Assembly: GCA_018136815.1 (NCBI GenBank)
Contig: CM030931.1
Coordinates: forward strand, 4,656,148-4,720,147
Reading direction: 5' to 3'
Origin: Isochrysis galbana
Lineage: Eukaryota > Haptophyta > Isochrysidales > Isochrysidaceae
DNA length: 64,000 nucleotides
Shown here: positions 21,680 to 30,994 of the stretch, piece after piece
Position numbering within the stretch: position 1 is the stretch's first letter
Layout: each line of letters starts with the position of its first letter
Translations under genes and position numbers: made by a program
Notes under the pieces: generated by a model
Told to the model about the DNA's origin: nothing
Databases searched by the model: none
Seen by the model: the letters and a program-made list of their open reading frames with translations, nothing else

Positions 21680-22972
21680 TCAATAATATCTCCCCCCACG
21701 CGAAGCAGTCCCGTCCGAATCAAAGTCCGACTCGGATCCACCGTCACCCAAAACTTCAACATCTGATTGATCCTCGTCGTCCCATTGATCCATGCCATCG
21801 ATTCCGCTCGACCCGCCGACGAGCTGGCCCATAAAGCCGCGGTCAAGTCGCCCTGACCTCTTGTCGATTAGGCCAATCCGCAACGTGATGGATTCCATAT
21901 TCTCGAGGGTCTCACTAGCGCTGCCCTCAGCCAGAAGGACCGGTTCAGTTGAACGGTGCTTGTGATCGAAAGTGTGGGCTGTTGTGGCGACTTTCAATTT
22001 GACGTCTTCTGGTAGAGGCTGGCCCCGAAGAATGAATACCTCAGCGCGCAGCGGCACACGGCAGTCCCTGAGCTGGAGCACGGCACTGAAGCGCCTCTCA
22101 GTTGGTTCTGACACAGTGAAAAGTTTCCACCGGAACCCGATGGCATGAAAGGTCGCGGAGACGCAGTGCGCCGGTTTTCCAGCCACGTGCTCATGGGCTG
22201 AGCAGCGATGGCAGGTTACCGAGGTGAACTCGACATTCTTGCAGCGAGACGACAACATATCACAAACAGCTAAGCCATCTCGTGCCGCAGCGAGTTCCGC
22301 CTCATACTTTGCCTTTTCAGCCTCTTGCCTCTCCAGCACGCGCTTGAGCAGCTTCCATCCAGGCGTCTCAGCTCGCTTGCAAGAATCTTCGTGCTTGGCC
22401 TGCTCCGCCGCGATACCAACCCATTTGCATCCGATTGGTGCAAACTTGCAGCAAACTTGACGATATGCACATTCGCGGGCAAGATGGATTTCAAGACTGC
22501 CACGGGTGAGAGCTTTCTCGCATCCAGCATTTGCACACCGAACTGAAAGCATGGCGATGGATCGCTCGGCAAGCATGTTGCGAATCGGCTTGAAGATGTC
22601 GAGCGGCTCGCGACATGAAGGGCAGGATGGCTTCTCTTCATGACAAACCCTGTCGTAGCAGACCTTGCACAGAATATGTCCAGCGCAGCACTGGAGCACC
22701 TCCGCGTCGGGGAAGCTCATACAGATGGAGCAGCAGAGATGGGGCATGGACTCCTCATCTGCGATCGGTGGTGCAGAGGCCGTGCCTGTCGCTGCCGGGG
22801 CGGAGGCATGAGGCATGCCAACTGGCATGGGTGCAGGTGGCATCGGCGCAGCTGGGGTAGGCGTCGGAGAAGCCACGTCGAGCGAGGAGCTTGGCGAGTC
22901 CTTGGGCCGCTTGCTGGAGGGGCCGCTGGTTGAGCCCTCGGACGCCCGCTTCGCAGACTTGCCTTTACCCAT
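21680..22972 (-). CDS. RING and TRAF-type zinc-finger protein, E3 ligase candidate
   Basis: Single-exon gene of 430 aa from ATG 22972-22970. I chose the start MGKGKSAKRASEGSTSG because upstream codons of the open frame lack protein character. A Ser/Pro/Ala-rich N-terminus leads to a RING finger with C3HC4 spacing (CCSICMSFPDAEVLQCCAGH, LCKVCYDRV, SCPSCREPL). Next come cysteine-rich TRAF/SIAH-type zinc fingers (CANAGCEKALTRGSLEIHLA, CCKFAPIGCKWVG, KHEDSC), a short coiled coil (LERQEAEKAKYEAELAAARD), a beta-rich C-terminal domain, and an acidic tail (DQWDDEDQSDVEV). Proteins of this build act as ubiquitin ligases. The C-terminal domain may be MATH/SIAH-like, but that is not certain. Confidence 0.85.
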   Translation of the reverse strand: MGKGKSAKRASEGSTSGPSSKRPKDSPSSSLDVASPTPTPAAPMPPAPMPVGMPHASAPAATGTASAPPIADEESMPHLCCSICMSFPDAEVLQCCAGHILCKVCYDRVCHEEKPSCPSCREPLDIFKPIRNMLAERSIAMLSVRCANAGCEKALTRGSLEIHLARECAYRQVCCKFAPIGCKWVGIAAEQAKHEDSCKRAETPGWKLLKRVLERQEAEKAKYEAELAAARDGLAVCDMLSSRCKNVEFTSVTCHRCSAHEHVAGKPAHCVSATFHAIGFRWKLFTVSEPTERRFSAVLQLRDCRVPLRAEVFILRGQPLPEDVKLKVATTAHTFDHKHRSTEPVLLAEGSASETLENMESITLRIGLIDKRSGRLDRGFMGQLVGGSSGIDGMDQWDDEDQSDVEVLGDGGSESDFDSDGTASRGGRYY

Positions 22973-23119
22973 CGTGAGGGGAAAGAGTGGGCGCGGAGGA
23001 GAGAGCGAGGCCGGCCGGGCGACGCAGCCGCCCTCGTGCAGGCAGGGGCGCGTCTGGAGTGACGGCGAGCCTCCCCGCGCGTCCACGTCGCCCGTGAATG
23101 AATTATTATATGGGAGCAT

Positions 23120-23860
23120 TCACATGAGAATTCCCAGAGACGATTTTGTAATTGTGTATTCCCGCCAGGAGACCCGAACTCCGCCCGACCGCCAGCCGCC
23201 AGAGACGATGCGTGTTACGTTCGCCACCCTTCCTCGGCCTTGCGTTCGAGCCCATCCCGATGAGAGTGCCACGCTGCGCCATCGTTCGCCGCTTGTGTCT
23301 TGTGTCTGTCGGAGCGAAGCTCGTTTCCTCTTTGGAAACGAGTCGCGAGGGCGCACCGGCGGCTAGCGCGGCGCACGGTTCGTCCGGGGAGCCCGGAACG
23401 GGTTCATCGGGAGAACGGGGAGGGCAAATGACGGGCATATGTGAAATGGAAGGGAAAGTGGCACGGAACGCGAATCGGAGGGACGGAGGATGTAAGAAAG
23501 GGCGCGGCGAGCAGATACCGCTTACTTGGGACTCGTAGGGACTCGTAGACTCGAAAGGATGACTCGGAAGACTCGGGGCTTGGGGGTACTCAGGGGGCTG
23601 CAGGTCACCAACAGGCGCTATAGTGGGTAAAAACACAGAAATCAACACTCTGCACTCAAACATTCACAGTAACAGGCCGGAAACATACGTTAAACGAACC
23701 CCCTCTGCCCCTCTGATGAGCAGAACCAGGAGTGCTCACCAGAAACAGAGGAGAGAGAGAGAGAGAACGAGGACTCGAGGGTAAAACACAATTCGGACTC
23801 CGGCTCGGACTACAGAGTAAAATCCAGTGCCCTCGCGAGTCCTGCCTCGAGTCTCGCGGG
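23120..23860. other. Intergenic, nothing recognised
   Basis: Upstream flank of the RING gene. No gene or recognised repeat, apart from a GA-rich microsatellite at 23750-23768. Confidence 0.4.
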
Positions 23861-23869
23861 GCGGCGCCG

Positions 23870-24130
23870 AAGGACGCTGAAGGACGCGCTGCGGGACGGA
23901 CAGCGCTGAAGGACGCAGAAGGACGCTGAAAGACGCTGAAGGACGCGCTGCGGGACACTGCTGAAGGACGCAGAAGGACGCTGAAAGACGCTGAAGGACG
24001 CGCTGCGGGACAGCGCTGAAGGACGCAGAAGGACGCTGAAAGACGCTGAAGGACGCGCTGCGGGACACTGCTGAAGGACACCGCTGAGCAGGACGCGGGG
24101 GGCGCTGAGGGACGCTGGGAGACGCTGAGG
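23870..24130. repeat. GGACGCTGAA minisatellite
   Basis: Short units (CTGAAGGACGCAGAAGGACG, CTGAAAGACGC) arranged in a higher-order unit of about 60 bp, each closed by GCGCTGCGGGACA, in at least three copies (about 23905-24075). It borders the 15 bp minisatellite. Confidence 0.75.
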
Positions 24131-24132
24131 GA

Positions 24133-24918
24133 CGCTACCCTCACCGCCGCCGCCCTCACCACCGCCGCCCTCGCCGCCTCCGCCCTCGCCACCACCTCCG
24201 TCTCCGCCTTCTCCTTCGCCGCCTCCGCCCTCGCCACCACCGCCCTCACCACCGCCGCCCTCGCCACCGCCGCCCTCGCCACCTCCTCCGTCTCCACCTC
24301 CTCCTTCGCCGCCTCCACCCTCGCCACCGCCGCCCTCACCGCCGCCGCCCTCACCACCGCCGCCCTCGCCACCCCCTCCGTCTCCACCTCCTCCGTCTCC
24401 GCCTCCTCCCTCTCCGCCTCCTCCCTCACCGCCTCCACCCTCACCGCCTCCACCCTCGCCACCGCCGCCTTCACCACCGCCGCCTTCACCACCGCCACCC
24501 TCGCCACCTCCTCCGTCTCCGCCTCCTCCTTCGCCTCCTCCGCCCTCGCCGCCTCCGCCCTCGCCACCTCCTCCGTCTCCGCCTCCTCCTTCGCCGCCTC
24601 CGCCCTCGCCACCGCCGCCCTCGCCGCCTCCGCCCTCCCCGCCTCCGCCCTCGCCGCCTCCGCCCTCGCCACCTCCTCCGTCTCCGCCTCCTCCTTCGCC
24701 GCCTCCGCCCTCGCCACCACCGCCCTCGCCACCGCCGCCCTCGCCGCCTCCGCCCTCGCCACCTCCTCCGTCTCCGCCTCCTCCTTCGCCGCCTCCACCC
24801 TCGCCACCGCCGCCCTCACCGCCGCCGCCCTCACCGCCGCCGCCCTCACCGCCGCCGCCCTCACCGCCGCCGCCCTCGCCGCCTCCGCCCTCGCCGCCTC
24901 CTCCGTCTCCACCTCCCT
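24133..24918. repeat. 15 bp GC-rich minisatellite (about 52 units)
   Basis: Tandem array of variants of GCCGCCCTCGCCACC and GCCTCCTCCTTCGCC with a 15 bp period. Because 15 is a multiple of three, every frame is open: one minus-strand frame gives GEGGG repeats, another gives Glu/Ala/Arg repeats. It ends exactly where homology to the GDY-motif gene begins (24919). Confidence 0.85.
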
Positions 24919-25342
24919 GCTCGTCACAGCATCTGGCATGGGCCGTGGATGTGGAGACTTCCGCGTGGATCTGGCCAAGGAACGCTACCCGTCGATGTGG
25001 GCACTCATCAAGCCTTACATGGGCCGTTGGTGCAAGGCAAACCTCATGCTCGTTGGCGACTACTCCGACGAGTACGACAGGCTCCCCAAGACCAAGTACA
25101 TTGGAGACGAGGCCGCCGTCGCGTACCTCTGTATGGAATATATCATGGCTGAAACGAATCCCATGGTGCAAGTGCACCGAGCAGCTGGCAAACTCTACAT
25201 GGAGAACAAGAAGGCCGTCCTCGCACGCGTCACGGACCTCGCCACCCAAGATCAGCCAAGCGACACCGTCGCCTGCCAGCAGAATGACGAGGAAGAGGGA
25301 TGTGAGAAAAAGACGAAGAAGATGAAAACTCAGCACGCGTAG
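24919..25342 (+). pseudogene. GDY-motif gene copy 1, 5' part replaced by minisatellite
   Basis: The frame runs LLVTASGMGRGCGDFRVDLA, then YPSMWALIKPYMGRWCKANL, MLVGDYSDEYD, AVAYLCMEYI and KKTKKMKTQHA to a stop at 25342. A paralogue lies at 43890-44494, and its N-terminal half is missing here. The W-x4-LMLVGDYSD pattern, with MGQYF at the start of the third copy, recalls a widespread family of MGQY(F/W)-starting proteins with a W...GDY motif and no known biochemical role; that match is from memory. An internal ATG at 24938 could still give 134 aa. Confidence 0.5.
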
Positions 25343-25387
25343 CTGGGGGTGTTTGGGAGTGGGGGGGGGGGGGCGTGATTAGCTTTG

Positions 25388-25565
25388 CAATAATAATATT
25401 GAGCTTCGTAATTGTAATAATAGACCAAAAAGAAAACAAATAACCCGACAATAATAATATTGAGCTTTGTAACTGTAATAATAGACCAAAAAAGAAAACA
25501 AATAACCTGACAATGATAATATTGAGCCTTGTAAGTGTATAGACCAAAAAGAAAACAAATAACCT
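25388..25565. repeat. 62 bp tandem repeat, 3 units
   Basis: Three units of AATAATAATATTGAGCTTTG followed by TAATAATAGACCAAAAAGAA and AACAAATAACCTGAC. The last unit runs into GGCCCTCTTTTGACGGAACG (R9), a motif also at 44563, 44838 and (inverted) 56262. Confidence 0.8.
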
Positions 25566-25746
25566 GGCCCTCTTTTGACGGAACGCGACTTTTCCTTGGC
25601 CAAATCCACCTAGAAGTCTCCACATCCAGTGACGAGCAGCATCGAGGATGGGTTCGCAGAACGTGAGGGCTGGGCTCCGGATCTCCTCGTAGGTGCGGTG
25701 ACCGCGACCGAGTCGCTTGGCGAGGAAGACAAAGTACTGGCCCATG
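25566..25746 (-). pseudogene. GDY-motif gene copy 3, N-terminal piece
   Basis: Minus-strand frame starting MGQYFVFLAKRLGRGHRTYE and continuing FCEPILDAARHW. At the DNA level GTTCTGCGAAC, ATGCTGCTCGTCAC and TGGATTTGGCCAAGGAA match the copy at 43918-44035 with internal deletions. It probably holds the true N-terminus of the family. It lies inverted next to copy 1, whose N-terminus is missing, which points to a local inversion or to two independent fragments. Confidence 0.5.
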
Positions 25747-25861
25747 GCGAGGAGCGAGGACGCTGTTGGAGGAAGGAGGAAGGGGAGGAGAGTGAAGCGC
25801 GTGTGGTGGTGGAGAAGGCTGGGAGGGGACGACTCTGGAGTTTCGTCAGATGAGCATGAAA

Positions 25862-26015
25862 GTTTTCCGCAGGCGCACGCCGTGCGCATGATGAGTGGCA
25901 TGCGTACGGCGTGCAGATGTGCGCATCCTCTGACTGTGCACGTCGTCGAGATTTCGCCAGATGCACGCGGCTCGCAGGGTGCAGGGTGCATCGGGTCCCC
26001 CGCGGGGACCCATTT
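25862..26015. repeat. R7 fragment
   Basis: GCAGGCGCACGCCGTGCGCA, ATGCGTACGGCGTGCAGATG and the hairpin GGGTCCCCGCGGGGACCC, as in other R7 copies. Confidence 0.5.
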
Positions 26016-26100
26016 CCAGTAGCCTATCCTAAGATCTCGTGACTCGTGATAAAACCTCAATCTTGACTTAGTGAATTTTCACCCCTAGAATTTAAAAGCC

Positions 26101-26124
26101 CTGTTTGACCGCCCTAACCCTAAC
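26101..26124 (-). repeat. R10 motif joined to telomere-like units
   Basis: CTGTTTGACCGCCCTAACCC followed by TAAC: the R10 core runs straight into CCCTAACCCTAAC, two units of the TTAGGG-type telomere repeat in reverse. Confidence 0.5.
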
Positions 26125-26324
26125 ATATTTCGACATATTTTTACCACATATTTCATATATGGGCAAGAAAAACTACATACTACATACTACTATTTTATAC
26201 CTAGGCCTAGGGGGAAGGTGAGGATAAGGAGGCGTAGGGAAGGGAAGTAAGGGTACGGGTAAGGGTGTTGAGGTGTTGACGACCGGGAGGTAGAAGATAC
26301 CAATACCCGTCTAGCAATAGGCAA

Positions 26325-26395
26325 TAGGTGTTAGCCACGAATCTTCAATCTTCAGTCTTCAGATGATCTGATCAGATGTTTTCTTTTGAGGCGCG
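26325..26395 (+). mobile_element. LINE 3' tail motif
   Basis: GTGTTAGCCACGAATCTTCA, then CTTCAGTCTTCAGATGATCT and a TGTTTTCTTTT end, matching the family 3' terminus. No coding part is left. Confidence 0.45.
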
Positions 26396-26399
26396 TCCT

Positions 26400-26974
26400 G
26401 GGCTGTAGGCCTCGAATGTATTTGCAATATATTTGGCCGGTAATTGGCCGTATTTGCAAGACCCAGCACCGTATTTCCCATCTAGAGTATTTCCTCAATC
26501 CTGACTTTTCTTTTTTACATCCTTAGAAGTTAAAACTGTGTTTGACGGCCATGGGCAATTTTTGCAACTTGTGCAAAATGATCGATGGACTCGGCAGGAG
26601 AAGAAGCTCCGCGAAGCTTGTCGGTGTCGTCGTCGTGGGAATGTATCTTTCCATTCCCCCGCGGGGGGGGGCGGCGGAGACGAGAGAGAGGGAGAGGAGA
26701 GGAGGAAGCCTCCCGGCAACTTCTTTGGTCTATCGGCTTCTCACTTTGTACTTGCCTCTCTCTCTCTCTCCGCGCAGAGACTCGGCGGCGAGTGAGTGGG
26801 CACTGGCCCGGGGGGTGGGCGGTGGAGGTTGTGGTGTAAAAGGAAGACGAAACCAAGGGACGCGAGGCGCAGCCTGTGCTGCCCGCACCCGGGTCCGGGG
26901 GTCGCGCCAACATTCCAGCCGTCGCCGTGCTGGCCGCTCTCGGCGCGCTCAGCCTTCTCGAGAGCCGCCTCGGC
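26400..26974. other. Upstream region of selenoprotein O gene
   Basis: Holds AT-rich sequence, then GA-rich sequence and a GC-rich leader. An open frame continues upstream of the chosen ATG as far as 26876, so an extended N-terminus (for example an organelle-targeting peptide) is possible. No separate gene is supported. Confidence 0.4.
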
Positions 26975-28807
26975 ATGTGCCGCATCAACAGTAGAGTGGG
27001 CATGAGCCTTGCGACTGGCACAGGCACCTTCTCCGAGATGCTCAGCCGGATGGAACACTCGGTAAGCAAGGAACTTCAGCGTGATCCTCAATCTGAGGCC
27101 AAGTATCCCAACCGCCAGAGCCGTGAGTCCTTTGGGCACTACGTGGAATGCGAGCCCTCGCCGCTGCCTGAGCCATACCTTGTTGCGGCCAGCCGAGAGA
27201 TGATGGAGGAGGTTGGACTGGATCCGGCCGAGGCCTCGAGCGAATCGTTCATCCGCTTTTTCTCGGGTGACCTTTCCGATGCGTCACTCCGCGCTATCGC
27301 CACTCCGTATGCGGTCTCTGTCTTTGGCAGTCCGATCTGGGCGCCAGACCCTTTTGGTCGCGGTAATGCCTATGGCGACGGGCGTGCGCAGAGCCTCGGC
27401 GAGGTGGTATGCAACAACGGTGCTAGGTGGGAGCTTCAACTTAAGGGAGGTGGCACAACTCCATTCTCCCGTGGTGGCGACGGCCGCGCCGTGCTGCGGT
27501 CCAGCGTGCGCGAGTTCCTCGTGTCTGAGGCGATGCACCACCTTGGCGTGCCTACCACTCGTGCGCTATCTTTGATCGCGTCCAAGACACTGCGTGTGCA
27601 GCGGATGTGGTACAGCGAGGCCGATCGTGGCCGCCGGGACCACCCACCAGACACCATGGTAGCTGAGCGCTGTGCCATCACTTGTCGCGCTGCGCCTTCA
27701 TTCCTCCGTGTCGGCCACCTCGAGCTGCACTCTCGACGCGCTGCTCGCCCCTCATCGCGCGATGGCGAGCATCAGCCTGAGCCGACTCAGGCACAGGCGC
27801 GTGAAATGCTTCACACACTGTTTGAGTCGGTGGTGCGGCGTGAATACGCCAAGGAGATAGATCCCGCAGCTTCGCTGGAGGATCGCTGCATTGCAGTACT
27901 CCGCACCTTCGCGAGGCGTCAGGCTGAGTTGACGGCAGCGTGGCTTCGCGTGGGGTATGTGCAAGGAAACATGAACAGCGACAACTGCCTCCTGTCCGGT
28001 AGAACCATGGACTATGGCCCCTTTGGCTTCATTGAAGAATATGAGCCGCTGTGGTCACCATTTACGTCCGACATGGAGCGGAAGTTTGGCTTCGAGCGTC
28101 AACCGCTCGCCGCGCAGGTGAACGTCATGACACTTGCACGCGCCCTGCTGCCGCTCCTTGCGCGGGGCACAGATGGAGATGGGAAGCTGGCCATCGAGGA
28201 CGACGTCGCAGAGAAACTTCAGGGTGTCGTGAGCAACGAATATGCTGCCATGTCAACGGCAGTGCTAGGCGAAGTCCGACGTGCAAAGCTGGGGCTGCGC
28301 GTCTGGGCTGATGAGTCGTGTGAACAGATGTATGAGGATCTACAACAATTGATGGCTCAATCCCGTGTCGATTTCACCATCTTCTGGCGGCAGCTATCGC
28401 ATCTGGACGATGATGACATAGCAGCTGCCGCTCAGGGCGATGCTGCCGGGGCAATGAGCAAGCTTGAATCCTGCTTCTACGATGAGCACGCTCTTAAGAG
28501 ATTCCGAGGGCAATGGGGATCGTGGCTTGCCAAGTATGCTACAATCGTCAAGAACGAAGGCCGTAATCAAGAGGAGCGGCATGCGGAGATGCGTCGAGCC
28601 TCGCCTAAGTATGTGCCGCGGGAGTGGATGCTTGCCAAGGCGTACGAGGCTGCCGAAGAAGGGGACTTTAGCGTGATTGCGGAGCTCCAGCAACTCTTCC
28701 GCAATCCGTACGACGAGCAACCCGATCTTGAGTTCAAATACTATATCTGCACGCCTAGTGAGTTTCGCAAGAAGGCAGGCATCTCATATTTTAGCTGATC
28801 CTCGTAG
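26975..28807 (+). CDS. SELENOO: Selenoprotein O, protein AMPylase; UGA at 28796 read as selenocysteine
   Basis: Pseudokinase-fold enzyme of the SelO/YdiU family, which transfers AMP from ATP to Ser/Thr/Tyr of proteins and is mitochondrial in animals. Family motifs in order: EPYLVAASREMMEEVGLDP, YGDGRAQSLGEV (about 133-143), WELQLKGGGTTPFSRGGDGR and VLRSSVREFLVSEAM (150-185), VPTTRALSLI, GYVQGNMNSDN (about 327-336) and MDYGPFGFIEEYEP (345-358), then NPYDEQPDLEF near the end. The usual YAGHQFG motif is changed to YAVSVFG with an insert before the GDGRA loop. The frame reaches TGA at 28796, followed by TCC TCG TAG, so the product ends Sec-Ser-Ser, as in animal SelO; residue 608 of 610. A SECIS lies at 29050-29118. 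ATG 26975 is the first in-frame ATG after the leader; 27002 is an alternative. Confidence 0.9.
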
Positions 28808-28809
28808 AT

Positions 28810-28916
28810 GTGCCACATCGATCACCAGCACGTCGCTATGTGAGCTAGGCTGCTCGCACGAGCTCTGTGCTCAGTAACTAGCTCGATGCGACGAGTACGA
28901 TGCGTCGATGTGACAC
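28810..28916 (+). other. Imperfect inverted repeat in the SelO 3' UTR
   Basis: GTGCCACATCGA near 28810 pairs with TCGATGTGACAC near 28905. Inside it GAGCTAG pairs with CTAGCTC, and GTCGC with GCGAC. It forms a long hairpin between the Sec codon and the SECIS. It lacks the unpaired AA of a SECIS. Confidence 0.5.
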
Positions 28917-29049
28917 ATGAATGAGAAGGCTAGCACTAGTTCACCCGACACGAAGGGTTGGGCGAGCATGACGGAGCAAGGCTCCAATATTGCATGCCTG
29001 TCCCAGTATCAGTTTCGCATCGGGCACGGGGCGCAACTTTCCCGTAGCA

Positions 29050-29118
29050 GGCCGTGTAAATGACATGGCAGGTATCAAGCCCACGACCCGGGTTCACCTG
29101 CCATTGAGGAGCACGGTC
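29050..29118 (+). promoter_or_regulatory. SECIS element of the selenoprotein O gene
   Basis: Lower stem GGCCGTG (29050-29056) pairs with CACGGTC (29112-29118, one G-U pair). The 5' core is ATGA at 29060-29063 and the 3' core TGA at 29105-29107, giving the tandem G-A pairs. Between them a perfect 9 bp helix forms from ATGGCAGGT (29065-29073) and ACCTGCCAT (29096-29104). The apical loop starts ATCAAG, so the conserved AA (29077-29078) is 13 nt after the ATGA. It is 251 nt downstream of the UGA codon, a usual distance for eukaryotic SECIS elements, which recruit SBP2 and EFSec. Confidence 0.88.
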
Positions 29119-30159
29119 TCGCTCTTGCTTTGCCGCCTTCTCGTGGATGAGGGCAACTTCCTTTGTCTATCAACAAGATGACCATGGATGGCGCTCTAGA
29201 CGAACAAATCAGCCGTGGAATCCGAGGCAAGGTGTTCTTGCTTGGCAACCTTGATCTGGTGACTATCAAATGTTCTTGCTCATAGAATCGTAGGTAGAGC
29301 CCTCTTGATGCCTTGTGGCACCTGCCTTCCGCCCCTTATACCGGCACCAAGCGCACATACGACGGCAACAAGTAAACCGTTGCGAGGTGTGACAGATTGA
29401 CTGTTTGGAGAATGTGTGTGTACAGCCTAGCAGGTATGTACCTTTCAAATGCGCTCTCACGGGTGACTTCGGTCTCAGTCAACTCCTTACTGCCGGAGCG
29501 CCGAAATCGGCGCTTCCCCTCAGCTTCTTCAGTTTTTCTCCTCCTAAGCTTGATCCGCGGATCCCGCCAGCGCCCTGTCCGAGCGGACACCTGGCACGTG
29601 TGAAAGACGAAAGACGTAAAATAAGCGACTAATGACATTCTAATGACACTTATCGCTTTCTTTATATTTAGCCGGCGGGGTCAAACAGCAAAAAGAAAAA
29701 CATCTGAGAAGCAGATTCTGGATTCTGAGCTAACACCTACTACGGGTTCCCCCACGCGCAATCAGCAATCACCTACCACACACGACAACAGGAACCACCT
29801 GGCACGCCCTATACCTATATATACCGTATATATGACCAATAGCTACATGCACAACTAGCTATACAAGAGATAAGTTGTCACTTAGTTAGCGGCGCGCAGG
29901 AGGAAGACGAGGACCAGACCGCTAGCTAGGGGCAGGAGCACCCCGCCCAACCCCGCCACCCCCACACCCCGAGCCCCTATGTAGCACGCACAAGCACCAG
30001 GGGAGTGGCCGCAAGGCCGGCTGGGGCCTGTGCTCACTTGGCTGAGCGTGTCGGCCGTCTGGGCGCGGTCGCTTCGTTCGGCGACAGCGGCGTGTCCATC
30101 AACAAATCGTCGATCTCGGCGAGAGCGGCGGCAGCGGTGGAGGGGAGCGGCGCGCGCTC
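29119..30159. other. Intergenic with one LINE 3' tail
   Basis: Mostly unrecognised. At about 29695-29755 AAAAACATCTGAGAAGCAGA and TTCTGAGCTAACACCTAC resemble the LINE 3' tail on the minus strand. A hairpin GCGCCGAAATCGGCGC lies at 29500-29515. No gene is supported. Confidence 0.4.
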
Positions 30160-30870
30160 AATAAAAATTTTTTCCAACTGGGAAGGTGCTGGTCCGAAGT
30201 TTTTTGTTCAGTGAAGGTGCAGGTGAAGGTGAGAGTGCAGGAACTGCAGGTGCAGGTGAAGACACGGTGAACGGGGCGCGCTGGGCGGCCAGTAGCCCGC
30301 CAAGGTGACTGTTGATCGTGCTCGCGTGGGATTGCAAGTTGAGAGCCAAAATTGATCAAGTGGTGGGGCACACCACCCATGTTATCGGGAAAAATAAGCA
30401 GGCACCTGCACTGCACGCACACTCCTTCACTCCAACTGCGGCATCGACGCCACATACAGCTGCGGAGCCCGCGCGCGCACATCGAAGCCCGCGCGCACAC
30501 CCCCGTTCTATTCAAAACAAGATCCTCAAGCTGATTCATTCACTCATGCGGACATGGGAAGCGCAGCAGCGCTCGACTGGTGACCTCTACGGCCTCAGCA
30601 GCATCCTCGCAGTTTGCCGCTGCAGCACTCCAGCATCCCCGGGAGTGCGCAACGCTACCCCTTCGCCGTCTGAAGGAGCCTAGGCCCCACACATGACCAT
30701 GAATGCAAGCCGGGGCGCTCAGATGACCCGCCCGCCCGCCCCCGGGCTCTGCCGGGGTCTCTGCAGGGCCTGCAGGGACATCTTCACCTGCGTCTTCATC
30801 TGCGTCGGCGTGCGGCATCGGCCAGCGGCTCAGTGCAGGTGCGCATCTTCCCAGTTGGAATTTTTTTATT
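30160..30870 (+). mobile_element. R3: 711 bp TIR element with 4 bp target duplication
   Basis: Left end AATAAAAATTTTTTCCAACT and GGGAAGGTGC; the right end is its imperfect reverse complement (GCGCATCTTCCCAGTTGGAA then TTTTTTTATT), about 27 of 30 positions. GCTC flanks both ends (30156-30159 and 30871-30874). The inside contains AGGTGCAGGTGAAG-type repeats and a segment shared with 61120-61475. There is no transposase, so it is a MITE-like non-autonomous DNA transposon. Confidence 0.7.
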
Positions 30871-30994
30871 GCTCCATGACGCCCTATCAGTTTACGGATA
30901 GTTGATTTGGCCAAAGACAACTAATAAGCAGATATTAGCATGCGCACGCCCCGGGCTCCGCAGTGTGCGGCGCTGCATACGCCGCGCGCTGCGC

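Noticed and set aside
21677..21682. TGA of the RING gene as selenocysteine
   Set aside because: The reading beyond it shows no conserved extension and no SECIS-like structure was found downstream on that strand.
23656..25336. 440-aa and 508-aa minus-strand ORFs (Ala/Arg/Glu and Gly-rich)
   Set aside because: They are readings of the 15 bp minisatellite and of the antisense of the GDY-motif fragment.
25388..25565. Three spaced repeats considered as a CRISPR array
   Set aside because: Units are contiguous 62 bp tandem repeats with no unique spacers, in a eukaryotic context.
28810..28916. Hairpin considered as the SECIS of selenoprotein O
   Set aside because: It has a GTGA/CGAT pair at a suitable place but no unpaired AA in the apical loop, and the inner arm folds into a cruciform. 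The structure at 29050-29118 meets every SECIS criterion.
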